Shown in pieces: positions 23,722 through 37,504 of a stretch of DNA of 64,000 nucleotides (position 1 is its first letter; each line of letters starts with the position of its first letter). Below the pieces are notes generated by a model. That model saw only the letters and a program-made list of their open reading frames with translations. It did no database searches and was not told the DNA's origin. The stretch is from the NCBI GenBank assembly GCA_018873245.2, contig JAEMBT020000008.1, positions 9,837,172 to 9,901,171 of the forward strand, in the 5' to 3' direction. This DNA comes from Archegozetes longisetosus (lineage: Eukaryota > Arthropoda > Arachnida > Sarcoptiformes > Trhypochthoniidae). Position numbers and translations under genes: made by a program.

Positions 23722-24270
23722 ATGAACACACAGGCAAATTCTGTAACTGATAGAATATGTTGCATATGTCATCAAGACGATAATGATCAAGATCTGATAA
23801 ATCCCTGCGCTTGTGATAGATCTGAAGAATATGTGCACGGTAAGTGTTTGCCTGATTTGATTCAAAAGAATGGACGAGATTTCTGTCGAAAATGTAAAAC
23901 AAAATACAAAGGAATTCAATATAAGAAAAGTAGAAAAAATTTTATAAAGTTTGTACGTGAAGAAATGCTGCCGTTTTGGAAATTCTTGCGTATTCTGCAA
24001 ACTATTCTCGGAATAATTCTTTGCTCAAAAACTCTTTACTATGGATTCAAACATGAAATGCACTCAATCGTCAGATTATACAGTAGGAGACTGAACAAGA
24101 ATTTCAATGCAATTTTTTGGAGACTTATTCGGAAGATAATTATGCCTATTATCTCATTGACATTGAACTTTAAACTTTTGACTGACTATTGGATCCGCTA
24201 CAGAGAGTGGAAAAAGAATACTTTTAGTATTATTGTTGATAGGCCTCGAGAAACTAATAGTGAACAATAA
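23722..24270 (+). CDS. RING-CH (MARCH-like) membrane-associated E3 ubiquitin ligase
   Basis: Likely a membrane-anchored ubiquitin ligase of the MARCH type, which tags membrane proteins for internalisation or degradation. The 182-residue single-exon protein starts with a C4HC3 RING-CH finger: Cys13-x2-Cys16, Cys29-x-Cys31, His39-x2-Cys42 and Cys55-x2-Cys58. This cysteine-histidine order distinguishes RING-CH from ordinary RING. Two hydrophobic segments follow, at about residues 80-100 (ILQTILGIILC) and 130-150 (IIMPIISLTL), consistent with the usual two membrane helices. A short charged tail ends the protein. MARCH proteins often have longer tails, so it is at the small end of the family. A second membrane protein gene follows 1.9 kb downstream on the same strand. 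Confidence 0.75.
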   Translation: MNTQANSVTDRICCICHQDDNDQDLINPCACDRSEEYVHGKCLPDLIQKNGRDFCRKCKTKYKGIQYKKSRKNFIKFVREEMLPFWKFLRILQTILGIILCSKTLYYGFKHEMHSIVRLYSRRLNKNFNAIFWRLIRKIIMPIISLTLNFKLLTDYWIRYREWKKNTFSIIVDRPRETNSEQ

Positions 24271-25603
<1,333 letters not shown>

Positions 25604-26014
25604 TGTGAGAATGAATTTTTATATAGCGAAATAACAACTCAGATTTTAACAATTAACAATCTTTATTAAAATATAAATTGAATGATAATACATAAAGATT
25701 TAAAAGTATTGCACAGAGTCTAAGCTCTCTTGCACTCTCTTACTAACTCACTTAATTTCTAATCTATTACTCTCTCTTTTTATACTTTTCTAACTAATTA
25801 ATAAAAGGATGTTAAGAATATTCTCGAATTATAATTTTAAGAAATGTTATTCCTACAAAGGGATGTTTAAGCATTCCAATACTAGATTCTCATAACAATT
25901 AATTTCCTATTGTAATTAAATTAGAATAAGAATTTACTTTTACAATTAAAGCCAACTAAACATAACCTTTTATAGTCATAACGAAATAAAAGTTAAACTT
26001 TCATTCTCATAACA
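25604..26014 (-). mobile_element. Solo LTR of an LTR retrotransposon
   Basis: Read on the minus strand, this 411-base unit starts TGTTATGAGAATGAAAG and ends ATTCTCACA, the TG...CA ends of an LTR, with a short inverted repeat at the tips. A TATA-like box (ACTATAAAAGG) lies about 50 bases in, and an AATAAA signal is about 60 bases before the end, the normal promoter and polyadenylation layout. The flanking pentamers AATAT and AATAG match at four of five positions. No internal region or second LTR is present, so it is a solo LTR left by recombination. The superfamily (Bel/Pao or other) cannot be fixed. It ends 157 bases before the start codon of the next gene. Confidence 0.65.
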
Positions 26015-26170
26015 AATAGAAAGTTTACAAAACAAATTGAAATACTTTTTTGTTTTAATATAACAATATCTTTCAAATATCCAACAATAGAAATTTTTCG
26101 CATTAAAAGAAGCTAATTGATATCTTTGATAACTGACTAATGGATATAACAGAATATCACTAACAAAGAA

Positions 26171-26953
26171 ATGCTTAGCTTGAAAGAATTTTTATTTGAA
26201 ACAGTCAAAGTTTTGTTTAGTTTTATTCACAGTCCAAAAGATGGACCAAAATTGAAATGGATTGCTATCAAAGATAAAGATTATCAAGTTTGGAGAGCAT
26301 TGCTGACTGAAAGTGACTTTTATTCAGAAGATTTTCATAAGTTTATGGCTGCGATAGATAGAAAAAAAGAATATATCAATAAGGATAACAGTCCAGAAAT
26401 AGGTAATTGCAGTTATGATAGACTACAAAACTTTAGGTTCAAAATCGATGTCAATAGTAGTGAACATCTTGAAAAGGAAGGTGCTTATGTCGAGCAAAAT
26501 TCATCAGAATCAGTAGAAACGAATCAATTGGTTATGACTAGTAATAAGAATCCGTTTGTGAAGATCCAGAATCTGATCAATAGCTTAACTCTTGAAATTA
26601 TGGCCATTTCTTACGTGGTTATGGTTTACACATTCATCCATATATTTGCGAGATCTAAAAATCTGTGTCCTGATGAAAATTGGATTTTATTCTTATATTC
26701 GGTTTTAGTGACAGTGATCTCAACTAACATTCGATCAGATATTCATTATTGTGTTATCGGTCGCGGAAGAGTTCGAGATTTAAACTTTTGTGTCAAATAC
26801 TTTGCAGTTCTACTGGTTCTGGACTTTGCACTAATATCAAGAATTTTATTCGTTTATGGACTTTCTTTTGGAAAATCATTTTTGTTAATGTGCTGTTTGT
26901 ATCGATTTGGACTTCAATTGTTAATCTATACTCTCATCAAAAAACTAAACTGA
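26171..26953 (+). CDS. Multi-pass membrane protein of unknown function
   Basis: A single exon of 260 residues. The first half is soluble and charged, with no recognised domain; it includes a Trp-rich start (LKWIAIKDKDYQVWRALL). The second half has about four hydrophobic helices, near residues 140-160, 168-188, 208-228 and 232-255, and ends in a short lysine-containing tail. No RING-CH finger or catalytic motif was seen. It follows the RING-CH gene in the same orientation, but a working link between them is only a possibility. It could also be the last exon of a larger gene. A solo LTR lies directly upstream and may have altered its promoter. Confidence 0.55.
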   Translation: MLSLKEFLFETVKVLFSFIHSPKDGPKLKWIAIKDKDYQVWRALLTESDFYSEDFHKFMAAIDRKKEYINKDNSPEIGNCSYDRLQNFRFKIDVNSSEHLEKEGAYVEQNSSESVETNQLVMTSNKNPFVKIQNLINSLTLEIMAISYVVMVYTFIHIFARSKNLCPDENWILFLYSVLVTVISTNIRSDIHYCVIGRGRVRDLNFCVKYFAVLLVLDFALISRILFVYGLSFGKSFLLMCCLYRFGLQLLIYTLIKKLN

Positions 26954-28093
26954 AGACTAGAGAATATAAGTCGAAATTAGGGAATTCTCTGCTTCAAAGT
27001 CTTGAAAAAGGCAATTAAAACTATTTGAATGAGTCGTAGACCAATAAATCTACAATTGAGAAAATTCTACTTATTCGAAATGAATTGCTTATAAAATTCT
27101 TAGTAAATATATGTTAAGTTTGCGCCTAAGTTTATTGTTTTCAAATGCAATGTTTTATTAGCCCAATGTTTTCGATTTTAAAATTTTGTTTCGAATAACT
27201 TCTTTGCGTAATTCTTAAGATTTGAAACAATTAATTATGTCGGGGATCAAATTCCCAAAACTTAACTGGATTTAGAGCAATCAAATTAAAGCGCGTTATA
27301 AATCTCGTTTAATGAAAAACATTTGAAATAATGTTTTTAAAATACTGATTCTCGTAATCATTAAATTTAAGATTTTTCGTCAGAAAAAATAAGTTAAAAG
27401 CTTGTTGATCAATTAAATATTTATTAAAGGTAACATTTTTATAGAAGTTTTGAGTTACAAAAGTTTTAACTAATTTCTAATGGACCGAATGTTTTGGATG
27501 TTTCACAACCCTTTTAAGTAAAAGATAAACAGTATTTACGACCTTGTCATACAACCAAAAGTTAATAAAACAGTTCAACTAGGAAATAATTTGTAGATAG
27601 ATAGCTTAGATTAAGTTTCCATTTCTATATAATTATAACTCTCATTATAAGAGAATCAAAAGAATACTTGTCCAATTTATAAAAAGTAGTTAAGATAAAC
27701 ATGAAGCTATATCTTGGGTTTCATTTAATATTACTTTTATATTATAGTTGTAATTGCTATATTTTAAACAACTCTCTCAATTTGGTACTATATTAAAAAC
27801 TGCTTTTGAACCAAGTTCAAGAAAATTTGAGTCTTTTAAACTATTTTTTAAGAAAAACTACTCTTCTAATTTTTAGAAGTGATGCAAAATTACATCATAA
27901 ATATCGAAAATTAAAATATAAAAAGCTCTACAAGTATTGAAAATAGCTCATAAGGGATTGACCGATCAGTACTTTAGATCGATAAATGACTGACCATATA
28001 TAAAATGATTCTTGAATTACGATTAAGTGCAATAGGAGCCATATTACGGTTGATGCATATGAGATGATTGATTCGTTTTGAGACAAGAAAAAA
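26954..28093. other. Intergenic, nothing recognised
   Basis: A+T-rich sequence between a plus-strand gene end and the convergent 3' end of the minus-strand BRWD-like gene. Confidence 0.4.
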
Positions 28094-31000
28094 TTAGTAA
28101 GAATCATAAGAATTAATTAGAAAATGATTGACTAAAGTAGAGATAAGTTCGTCCAAAACAGGAATAACACCCTTTTTATTATCAAAAAAGATATCGATGT
28201 CGTCTATGAGTTCAACAGAATTAAAGTCTTCTCTATGACAATCGATGATATGCGTTTTGGCACTTTGGTTGATTTGCTTGCAGCTAAAAATAGGTTCAAC
28301 TGACTTAACCCGACATAGAGTACACTCATATTTCGGGTCGTAGTTCAAGTGCTTCAACAAATGAGTTTTAAATAAGTTTTCTATACCTTTAGGACCAACA
28401 TTTTTACGATTTGTTTCGAAAAATGTTTTATTAAACAATTGTCCCGAATCCTTAGACAAAACAATCAATTGTTTACAAACCGGGCAGTAGTCTCCAAAAT
28501 ATTTGGAAATATTTTCCTGAATCAATGCTTCTGTCGTTAGTGCTTCGGTAAAGTTGACTAACTTTTCGATCCATAGTTTTGCTGTCTTATGTGTTATGTC
28601 TAAAGCAGCTTTGATCACTTCAATGTGAGATTCGTCGTGACTACGGAATTCAGTCAACGATTCGAATTTCATGTTGGGCGTGCATAAACTACACTTCAGT
28701 TTGATGTTCAGGTGTTCGCTCAAGTGATCAATTGTTCCGGTTTTGGTCTCAAATTTTAGGTCACAGAATACGCAGAAAAATCGGTTATCATTCTGCAGAA
28801 AATAGAAAACAATTATGATTTGTATTATATCTGAAATAAAGTTATTCATCGTGTGATATTGCGAATAAATACTAAATGAGTTTACCAAAACTCTAAGAAT
28901 TTATAATTTATATAAATGAAAGACTTGTAATTAAAAGGTTCTAGTCGAATAATGCGAAAAGTTTCCAATCAAGCATGAAATAAAAAATGAAACTTTAGAA
29001 AACATCTAGAGAAGTTCTTTAACTAACTCTTTGAAAAACTTTTGCTTCCGTCACAGGAACCTCTTCGTCTGAGTCATCAGATAATGTGATGATATCGACA
29101 TCAAATGAGCCGACCTTAGGGTTGGTTGAACTGACTTCTGGCTGAGTGTCAATGACTTGTTGATCAACTGGAGCTACAGATGTTGACGGTGCACTGAAGT
29201 TGAAGATTTGCATCAATTCATTATCAATGTCAAGATTAGGAACACTTTGAACAGGATTTAGATGTGGTCTGGTCGAAGAATAGTATTTGATTTTATCCAA
29301 CTTGGTCGTATCTGCTATAACCTCCTCATAAATATCAAGAGGTTTTCTACCCTTATGATTATCAATGAATTTGAGGCAGACCAGTGTCACGATCGCAGCA
29401 TTGCGTACGAACTCACTATTTTCTGCGTATAAAATACGAGCGTTTGACTCGATGAATTTGATATCGCACTTGAGGGCTGAGTGACGTCTGTAGAAGTGAT
29501 TTCTGACACGATCTTTAAACATAGTTAAGTTCATAGGATATGCAATCTTTTGAACATAAACTGGATTTTTAGTCAATTCAGCGAATGATAAAAACTCTTT
29601 CGATTCCTTGAACTTCGTTATTTCGTCTAAGCCTGAAGCAAAATTAATTAAACAAAATTAGAGTCTTGTTAGAAAATTGAAAATTTTCGAACTTATAATT
29701 AAACAGTAAACAGAAAACAAACTTTCAATCAATTGCATATCATTGATTTAAATAGTTAGTGAAAAGAACACAAACCTTCAGCTATTCTTCTGCACTCTTC
29801 AGCTTCGCCACAAACAGGCCATTCGCTGGTTTCAGAAACAAAGAACTGCTGCCTCTCTTCATCACTTATCTCAACAGAATTTCTTCTATTCTTTGGAACT
29901 CTTCCTACAACTCTCTCTAAATCCCATCGACTCATCAGCTCAGTCTCATTATTAGCCCACTTGACCACAAATGACTGAAAATTAGTTTTAGCACATTCTA
30001 AATTGACATTAACATCAGCAATCGTTCCAAACCACCACTTGTCTTCTACTATAGCCCTAAACTGATCGCTAACTCTCCAGTTCTGCAGAAGAGATGATTC
30101 ATAGGTTTGCCTCAAAATAATAAAATCGATAACATTTTCCATATCATGATATCTGACAGTGAATTGTTTATTAGTAAGAACACTACTAGTACTATCAAAC
30201 TCTTGAAGTAATAGTTTTACTAATTTCACTTTTGATTCTATTACAAACTGAATTTTGACTACTTTTGCCACAACCTTGTCATCGTAATTTGAATTTATGT
30301 ATTTGTTTGTATTCGTCTGTTTGTATAGCTTTCTAGCTCGAACTTCTCTGATGTAAAGCTTATGTCCGTATGGAATGTAAACCACTTCGTCATTGATTTG
30401 TGGAAAATACGGATATTTTTTAGGCTTTGTGTGCGTTAACCAATCTTTTTAAGGCAAAATTAAGGCAAACTACGATTAGTAGACTTATTCGAGTTATCAT
30501 TTGTTTATTAAGGATTATAATCAAAATACAGAACAGAATCAATAATAACGAAGTTTGATAACTAAATCATCACAAAGAAAAAGTACAGATAATTAAAGAT
30601 AAGAAGAGGGAACTAATTGAAAAACAAATTATTAATAGTAACAAATAATCGAGAAGAGACAAAACAGTAGAAAAGCAATTAATATTTACAAATAGAGATG
30701 AATACCTGAATAGCTTTGATTTGGCTCTAAATTATTGGCAGTGTTTTGATTATCAATAACTTGAACAGCTGGTAGGATTGGACTAGAAGTAGAACTAGTT
30801 AAAGTCTCACCAACATTCCCTTCACTTAAATTCTGTACAACTTCGATAAATGGAGAGCTATCACCTGAAGAAGCATTTGTTTCGTTATTTTCGTCAAGTT
30901 GTGACTCATTTTCAGATGAATTAAGAGGAAAGTCATCTATCATTTCTTCATTGGTTTCATTTTGATTTGGTAGACACTCAGATCGCACTGATTCCAGTTC

Positions 31001-33076
31001 ATTAATATTGAGATCATTTGCTGATTGCTTGTAGTCAGCATCTTCATTGAACAGTCTTTCACTTTGGACTTTTTGAATTCGACTTAGAGTTTGAACTCGA
31101 CTTTCAGTTTGTTTAACTAATGTCGGAGATCTATCACTTATAAGTCTTTCGTTCGGACGTCTAATTTGACTTTCATGTTTTTTAACGTATTTTGAGTCTA
31201 TATTCCTCGAGCTCAAAGCCATTTCAATTCTTTCTGTGTCTGAATTCCATTCAGAACTTGAACTACTTTGGTCGATATATTCTTCATCATAATTAACACT
31301 CTTTTGAGAACGACTCGAACAACTGCTCTTTCTTCTACACGAGGAACTATTTGAACTAGATTGACAACTAGATGCCTTTCGCGGTCGTCCGCGCGGTCTT
31401 TTTCCAGTATTTTGTTGAACGCATTTCTCACTTTTTGAAGAAAATTGTGTCAATTTGTTAGGATTTGAGTAATCACAATTTTCAACTTTTCTTTTATAGC
31501 TAGGATTTGAGACTTTTGTCAGACTTTGAGCTAATTCTTTACTACTTTGTAGTGTTTTCTCAATATTGCTATCAATTGGAGACAAATCCTTCTTAAGACA
31601 ACTATCTATTAATTTCTGGACTTCAGAGATCTCTTCATGTTTAAAACCCTTTACCAACTTATCCATAGAAATTTTGGCATCGAGTACATAATTATTGTGT
31701 TCATTTTTGAGATGCGTTTCCAAGAAGTTTAATGTATAAAATCTCTCGTTACAGAAGTTATCTCGACTTGTACTTATTCGACAAACAAATGGTTCATATT
31801 TGAGATGCTGATAACAATGTAAGCGTTGGATTGATTTTGATTTTGTACCCAATTCTAGTATTTTGTATTCAACTGGCTGACAGTTAATACATTTATAGAG
31901 TGAGATTTCTTGTCCTGAAAGTACATTTCAAAATCAAATTAACTGGTTGTACGATTATTTACAAGTTCTGTATTAGTCGTGAAAGATGATTCTAAACTAT
32001 GTTTAAAGTTGCCTGCTTCCACTTTTACAACTAAAGAGTTAGATATAACAGTTATGAAATAGTTACAGGTTCAGTTAGATTAGTTTATGCTTAGTTAAGT
32101 TAGGTTAGATTACGACCATTCATGTTACGCTTTGCTCTTAGATAAGGTCGAGACAGGTTAACTCAGTTCAGGTCAAATGTACTATCATATTATTGATTTG
32201 ATAATATTTAATGGTGGTATAGAAAGAACAATAACCTTACTTAGTGACTGGAGCCATACATCAAAAGGTTAGTTTGAATAAATCAATAAGTTGTGAATAT
32301 AAAACATATCTAGTAGTGCTTTACAAGCTATATTAACCAATCTTCAGTCGAATGACAAAACTAATACCTCTATTGTTTGACTCTTGTTTGTGAAAAGTAG
32401 AAAATCAATATTACTTAGGACTCAAACTTGAACATTTGATACGTCTTTTACGTATCAAATGACAACATACTAAAAATAATTTAGTTTAGATATTATATAT
32501 GCTTGCTTTATTTCAAATTATTGATTCAACTTTAACAAAAGACTAGTTTTAACTCGTAACAGAGTCCAGGATCTGTTCAAACTCAAGTTTCAAGTAATTC
32601 TAAAAGAGCTGTAACAAAAGTGAACTTTTCATGCAAGTTATAATTAATTAAGTGATTATTTAAACAGAAGTCAAACCTGAATAGCCACTTGGTTCTACGC
32701 AATCCCAGTGAAACACATGATCACAAACACAACAATTGATAACAACAAAAGGCTCTTCTGTTCCTTTACCACAAACACATCTATTCTTATCCTTAGAATC
32801 AATTTTCAATTTAAAGCAGTCTATAATGAAATCGCAAAACTTGCAGCCAATCATTAGTTCTGAAACGTTGTTGGCAGGCAAACTTTTTGGACATGATTTC
32901 AAACTCTTATTTAGTTCTGTCTCATAACTTATCAACGATTCGATCCAATTGTTAATTGACTCATCGACTTTTTTACCACTAAAATGACTGTAAACAATGT
33001 GTTGCTTTAAGTTGTTTTTGTTTTTAATTGTTTGGTCACAAAATACACAAAAATATATTGCAGACATTATTGGCAT
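28094..33076 (-). CDS. BRWD/PHIP-like nuclear protein, middle-and-bromodomain-1 half, with C2H2, PHD and AT-hook
   Basis: Likely a chromatin reader. Five exons give one frame of 1193 residues: 33076-32677, 31914-30706, 30444-29776, 29632-29028, 28792-28094. In order: a C2H2 finger (FCVFC at about residue 10), a WIESL segment, a C4HC3 PHD finger split by the first intron (about 105-150), another C2H2-type finger, an AT-hook (RPRGRPRK) in a long Ser-rich stretch, then the BRWD middle region (YFPQINDEV, RYHDMENVIDF, WWFGT, SRWDLE), bromodomain 1 (YPMNLTMFKDRV, FYRRHSALKCDI) and a C-terminal zinc-finger module. Known BRWD/PHIP proteins have WD40 repeats before and a second bromodomain after these parts; both are missing here. 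The last intron (donor AGA|GTTAGT) keeps the frame, but without splicing a stop follows at 29019, so the final exon could be alternative or separate. Confidence 0.78.
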
Positions 33077-34606
33077 TTGTAGCACAAGGGAAAATCCATT
33101 TTAGAACCTGCTTTTGGTCTCTGTAATGGATAAATTAAGTTACTATTGAAAACAGTTGACATAAAATCAATAAAATATATGTGGTTAAAAAATAATAACT
33201 TCGTTTCGCTACAAACTAAACAAATTCAAATATAAAACTAAAAACAAAATATCTTTCTGCTAAAAAATTAAAAAGTAAATAAATAAAAACAAAATTAATT
33301 TGAAAACGATAAATTAGTAACAAATAAATAGCATAATATTTAAAAAAAAAGTAATATCTACAAATAATTACATTGTTAAACAAATAATCAAATAAAATAT
33401 TTGAATTAACTTAACCTAACTTGTAACATCAATAGACTATTAAATGAATTGTATCTTAGTTACTATTTAATAGTAGAAAAGCAATTAATACACAATGAAC
33501 GCGTAATAAAAGGTGACAAAGTTTGGTCACATTTACATAAAATCAAGTACTAATTCATTGCATCACACTTTGTGCGCCACTCTATTTTGGTTGCGATAGA
33601 GAAAGTCACTTGGGCAAGTGTATGGTTTAGGTATAAAGAATGAGAGCATGCATTCACTGCAAGTTACTGATGTGTTTCAATGTTGCCTGTCTACTACACC
33701 TAAGCACCAATTTGTTGCGCCATACTCCCAATCAAAATATAACTGATTTTAGCTTAATTAACGGAAAAATCACTAGCATTAGTTTAAGTTAAGGGTTGGA
33801 GAGAGTAACGGTGTTAGGAATAGGAGAATATTGTGTTGAAACACATAGCAGTCACATACCAGCCAATACATAACCTCATACTATACCTAACGTTTACTGA
33901 GATTAGTTCACTGCAGATATCTATTCAGTAATTACGTCCCTATTAAAATTAATATTTTTGTTATCTATTTTAAGATCAATGACTTTGAGAAAACTTTTTT
34001 ACTTAAATACCTTCTATTAATAGTCTTATTCATGAATAACACTTAAGTTTTAACGAAAGTATCACTTAACTGAGGACTAACCTTGATCACTTAATTGACC
34101 ATTTACTAACTAGCGCCAAAAAAGTTCTAGTTCAATTAAATAAAAGACAAGCTATTTTCCAGTCTGCGTTCCACTCATGACTAGTTTGCGAGAGCAGATT
34201 AGCATTAGTAACTTATCTTTACTTAATATGTTGTGCAATAAAGCTAAATTCCTATTACTTCTTATGCATATATGAATAACTTGTTGAACGTCATAGTCAA
34301 GGCTTAAACTTTAATTATAAGAACTTTGGAAATTTTTGCATTTTCTATCATAATAATCTAGCATATTTGCTTAGGAAATGATGAATTTTTACTATATTTG
34401 ATTTCAGATTGATGTCAATACAATTTAAAATCAAAATTGGAATAATTAACTAAATTAAACTTTCGGATGTTTAATTCTATAACTTAAAATATAAAATAGA
34501 CTCAAACCTCCGAAAAATACAATTAGTAACTAAGTTAAGTGTTAAATTATTGTTTTGAATTCTCTGAATTAATTAGTCCTTAATTCTAATGTTTCAGTTT
34601 TGTTTT
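33077..34606. other. Upstream of the BRWD-like gene, nothing recognised
   Basis: A+T-rich. Probably includes promoter or 5' exon sequence of the minus-strand gene that starts near 33076. No promoter element could be assigned. Confidence 0.35.
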
Positions 34607-34744
34607 TCATTGATTTCTCTTTTGTCTCAATTTTTGTTTCGTTTTGCTTTTTGACTTTTCTGCTGATTTCTTAAGCCTTTTCTTCTCCAAAGATGATGAT
34701 AAAGGCAGCGAATTATCACTTAAGTCAATTAAAACTTCAGACAT
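34607..34744 (-). CDS. Short Ser/Lys-rich open frame, possible 5' exon
   Basis: An ATG-initiated frame of 45 codons begins MSEVLIDLSDNSLPLSSSLE and becomes very lysine-rich (KKRLKKSAEKSKSKTKQK) before a stop. The composition looks like a nuclear protein start rather than random A+T-rich sequence. It lies 1.5 kb upstream of the BRWD-like gene on the same strand, so it might be part of its 5' exon if a donor inside the frame is used. It is too short to support more. Confidence 0.25.
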   Translation of the reverse strand: MSEVLIDLSDNSLPLSSSLEKKRLKKSAEKSKSKTKQKLRQKRNQ

Positions 34745-35753
34745 TTATATTTTAATTGATTAGAAACAATTAGAGAATAGTATTTCTTAATACATTAAGA
34801 CGTTATACAGAATATATTTTATAGGTATCTGTTTTCAGATAGAAGTACAGTTTTAGGCTGGTCTTTATGAACTGATTTACGTAAAATAGAAACTAGAGCT
34901 CTAATTTGACGTGCAATCTTGAAATAATGTTTGTATAATTATTTTCCTATAGATTGAAACTCTAATTTAGCATATTTTGTTGGAATAAAGTTTGGTACTT
35001 TTTTGCCTAAATTTCAAATATTAGCATTTTTTGCTTAATTTTAAAAATTGTCTTTTTAGCAATTTTTAGCTTATGCGATCGGATATGCTAAGAGTCTAAA
35101 CCTTAGTCATATATAGCGTACTGATATTTTTTTAAACATCGGTTTGTCAATAGAAGTATTTATAATAAAAGATTTTAATTATTTTGATGTTTAAATAGTA
35201 CCAATTAGTTCTATTTATTCAAACTCAAATTCATCTGTTGAAAACATTTAAACTATTGAAACTTCGAAGTTAGAGCTAGTCAAAGTTAGAATTCTGTATA
35301 TTAATATGCGAATTTTGCTAATGATAGTAACATTAAAGACTACTTCTACGAAACTGTTCAATTCTAGGCTTTAAAATTCGAAATTTTCATTTAAAGTCTA
35401 ATCTCACCAATACAAGGTCTGGTAGATGTACTTATGAATTACGTAATAGCGACAGCATTCTAATACCACTGTTAGTTAAAAGTAGGTTAGAAGCTGAGAT
35501 CTGTTCAACATAAAGAGATGCAGTCAATTTGAAATGAATTTTACTAGAGATTGAATGTTTGATTTCAATAGTTTCAACGAATAGGGAAATAAACATTTGT
35601 ACTTGAGTAGAACGATTTCACTACATATTCGCTTCTATAATATTCACTACTATGAGTCATGGATTTAGTAATATATTAAAAACTTAATTTCTACAGGTTT
35701 AATGGCAAATTATAATTGAACTTTTTTTATAATATATTTTTGTTTCTTTCAAG
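34745..35753. other. Intergenic, nothing recognised
   Basis: A+T-rich sequence without recognisable coding or repeat structure. Confidence 0.4.
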
Positions 35754-36304
35754 CAGTACCGTAACCGGAATTTGAGCTCTTGTGGACTAGGTTTTTTACT
35801 CATAATGAACAGATTTTATTTCAATTAAGATATTTCAAATCAATAGAATTTTTCTATTACAATGGTTTACAGCAAATGCATTGACAAATTGATCTAAATC
35901 TCAAGCTACAGCTATTTCTCTTTCTAATGACATTATAGCTATTCATTCAACCTTTCATTTGATACAGAATTTTATTTTGCATGAGAACTACTTAGTTTGA
36001 TATTGTTGATAGTCTTAAGTGCATGTGTTTATGAAATGATATATAATATCTAAATGTATTATTTATTCATTTTTTGATCAATAACAGCAAATATTCAATA
36101 AGAATGATAAACAGAATGCTTCTCATTAATCGATTTTTCATGCATTAAGATATATATTACAGTTAGTTATTTGAAAAGTATTCTAGTTTTTCGTGCTTTT
36201 GAAAGATTGCCAACTAATCGATTGTCTCAATACTCAAACATATCTACACACAAATTCCTGAAAATCTCTGGTGGGGCTATAGCCCCTATGTGGTTACGGC
36301 ACTG
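35754..36304. mobile_element. hAT-type MITE, 8-bp target duplication (7/8 match)
   Basis: The 551-base element starts CAGTACCGTAACC and its right end complements to CAGTGCCGTAACC. It is flanked by CTTTCAAG (35746-35753) and CTTTCAAA (36305-36312), an 8-bp target duplication with one change. CAGTG-type ends with 8-bp duplications are standard for hAT elements. No transposase is encoded. Confidence 0.8.
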
Positions 36305-36342
36305 CTTTCAAATAATAATTTCTAAACAATATAACTTGATTT

Positions 36343-36484
36343 AAGGTCTACTTACACGATTCAACTTGTGTAGAATTCAATAATAGTTGAAGCAATTTAT
36401 ATATACACATTATTTTATCCGTTTGAATTAAAGTTTTTAAGTCACTTAAATTCTGTATAAATTGAATCGTGTAAATAGACCTTC
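36343..36484. repeat. Short MITE with ~30-bp inverted ends
   Basis: Both ends carry AAGGTCTA(C/T)TTACACGATTCAA in opposite orientation, over about 30 bases, around an A+T-rich core. The element is about 140 bases long. A target duplication could not be read clearly. Confidence 0.6.
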
Positions 36485-37504
36485 AAACTGAATGAAATCT
36501 GAATCAAAGCTGACTTTTGATTCATTGGGAGTAAAATAAATTTCAAAGTCCTATTAAAATTAGGCGTCGACAAGTCGGAGAATAGTAATTATAACAAGTG
36601 TTCATATGAGGACCTTAATGCAAAAGGAAAATTTTCTTCAGTTTTAAGCTGAAATAAAAAGCTTGAAATAATTTTGTTTACTGTATAAATTGAAAGCGTT
36701 TGATCGTTACATATTTGATTGAGGTAACAATAATTGAGTATGTATTAATTATTAGTTAAAATTTATAATCGATTATAAAGTGCATATGATTAATAGAGAA
36801 CATTAATAAGTCAACTTTAAAGAAATACAAATTAGACCTTTAGTCTCAACACTAATATAGAGAGAATTTACCCTTTGCATTAAAGTCTTCATATATGATG
36901 CTTATTGCATATTCCTTCATGAATTATTCAAAGGATTTCTTACTCACATGTACATCACACGAAGTGATTGACGCACGTTAAAAACAATTGATCTTATAAA
37001 TAAATTATATCAAAACAGTTGATAGTTACACGATTTCGTGAGATTCACTATAGATAAATAAAATATCTATTTCTCTTATTGATTTTTTCAATAACTGATT
37101 TGAGTTTGAATTATTCACAAAAATTTTGGCGGCTTGTATAGTTTTTAGATAATAGATACTATTCATGTTAACAGATAATGACAAAAATGCTCAATGTTAG
37201 AGTTATGCGCAACATAGAGTTCAAGATAAAGTGGTTATCTATTTGTGCATAAATGCCGCAGACTCGAGATTTGCCAGTGTGGTACGAGTTCGAGACTTAA
37301 TTCAAATAAAAAGAATAAACGCTAAAATTAAGGCAGTTTTACTGTTGCCAAGGCTTAATAATCACGTTTATATCTAAATTAACTCAATTTACATTAGAAG
37401 CTCAAGATTGAGTCTCACACTGAAGACTGAAGATGTTTCGAAGCTAAAGGGTTCAACCTAAAGTTTGAGAGTTAGCATTCAATCATTTCCCTTTCAAATG
37501 AGAT

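Noticed and set aside
23547-24000. Minus-strand open frames opposite the RING-CH gene
   Set aside because: Antisense of the conserved C4HC3 finger; no independent evidence.
26749-27018. Second open frame overlapping the 3' end of the 260-residue membrane protein
   Set aside because: Another frame of the same DNA. The longer frame has the clear membrane helices.
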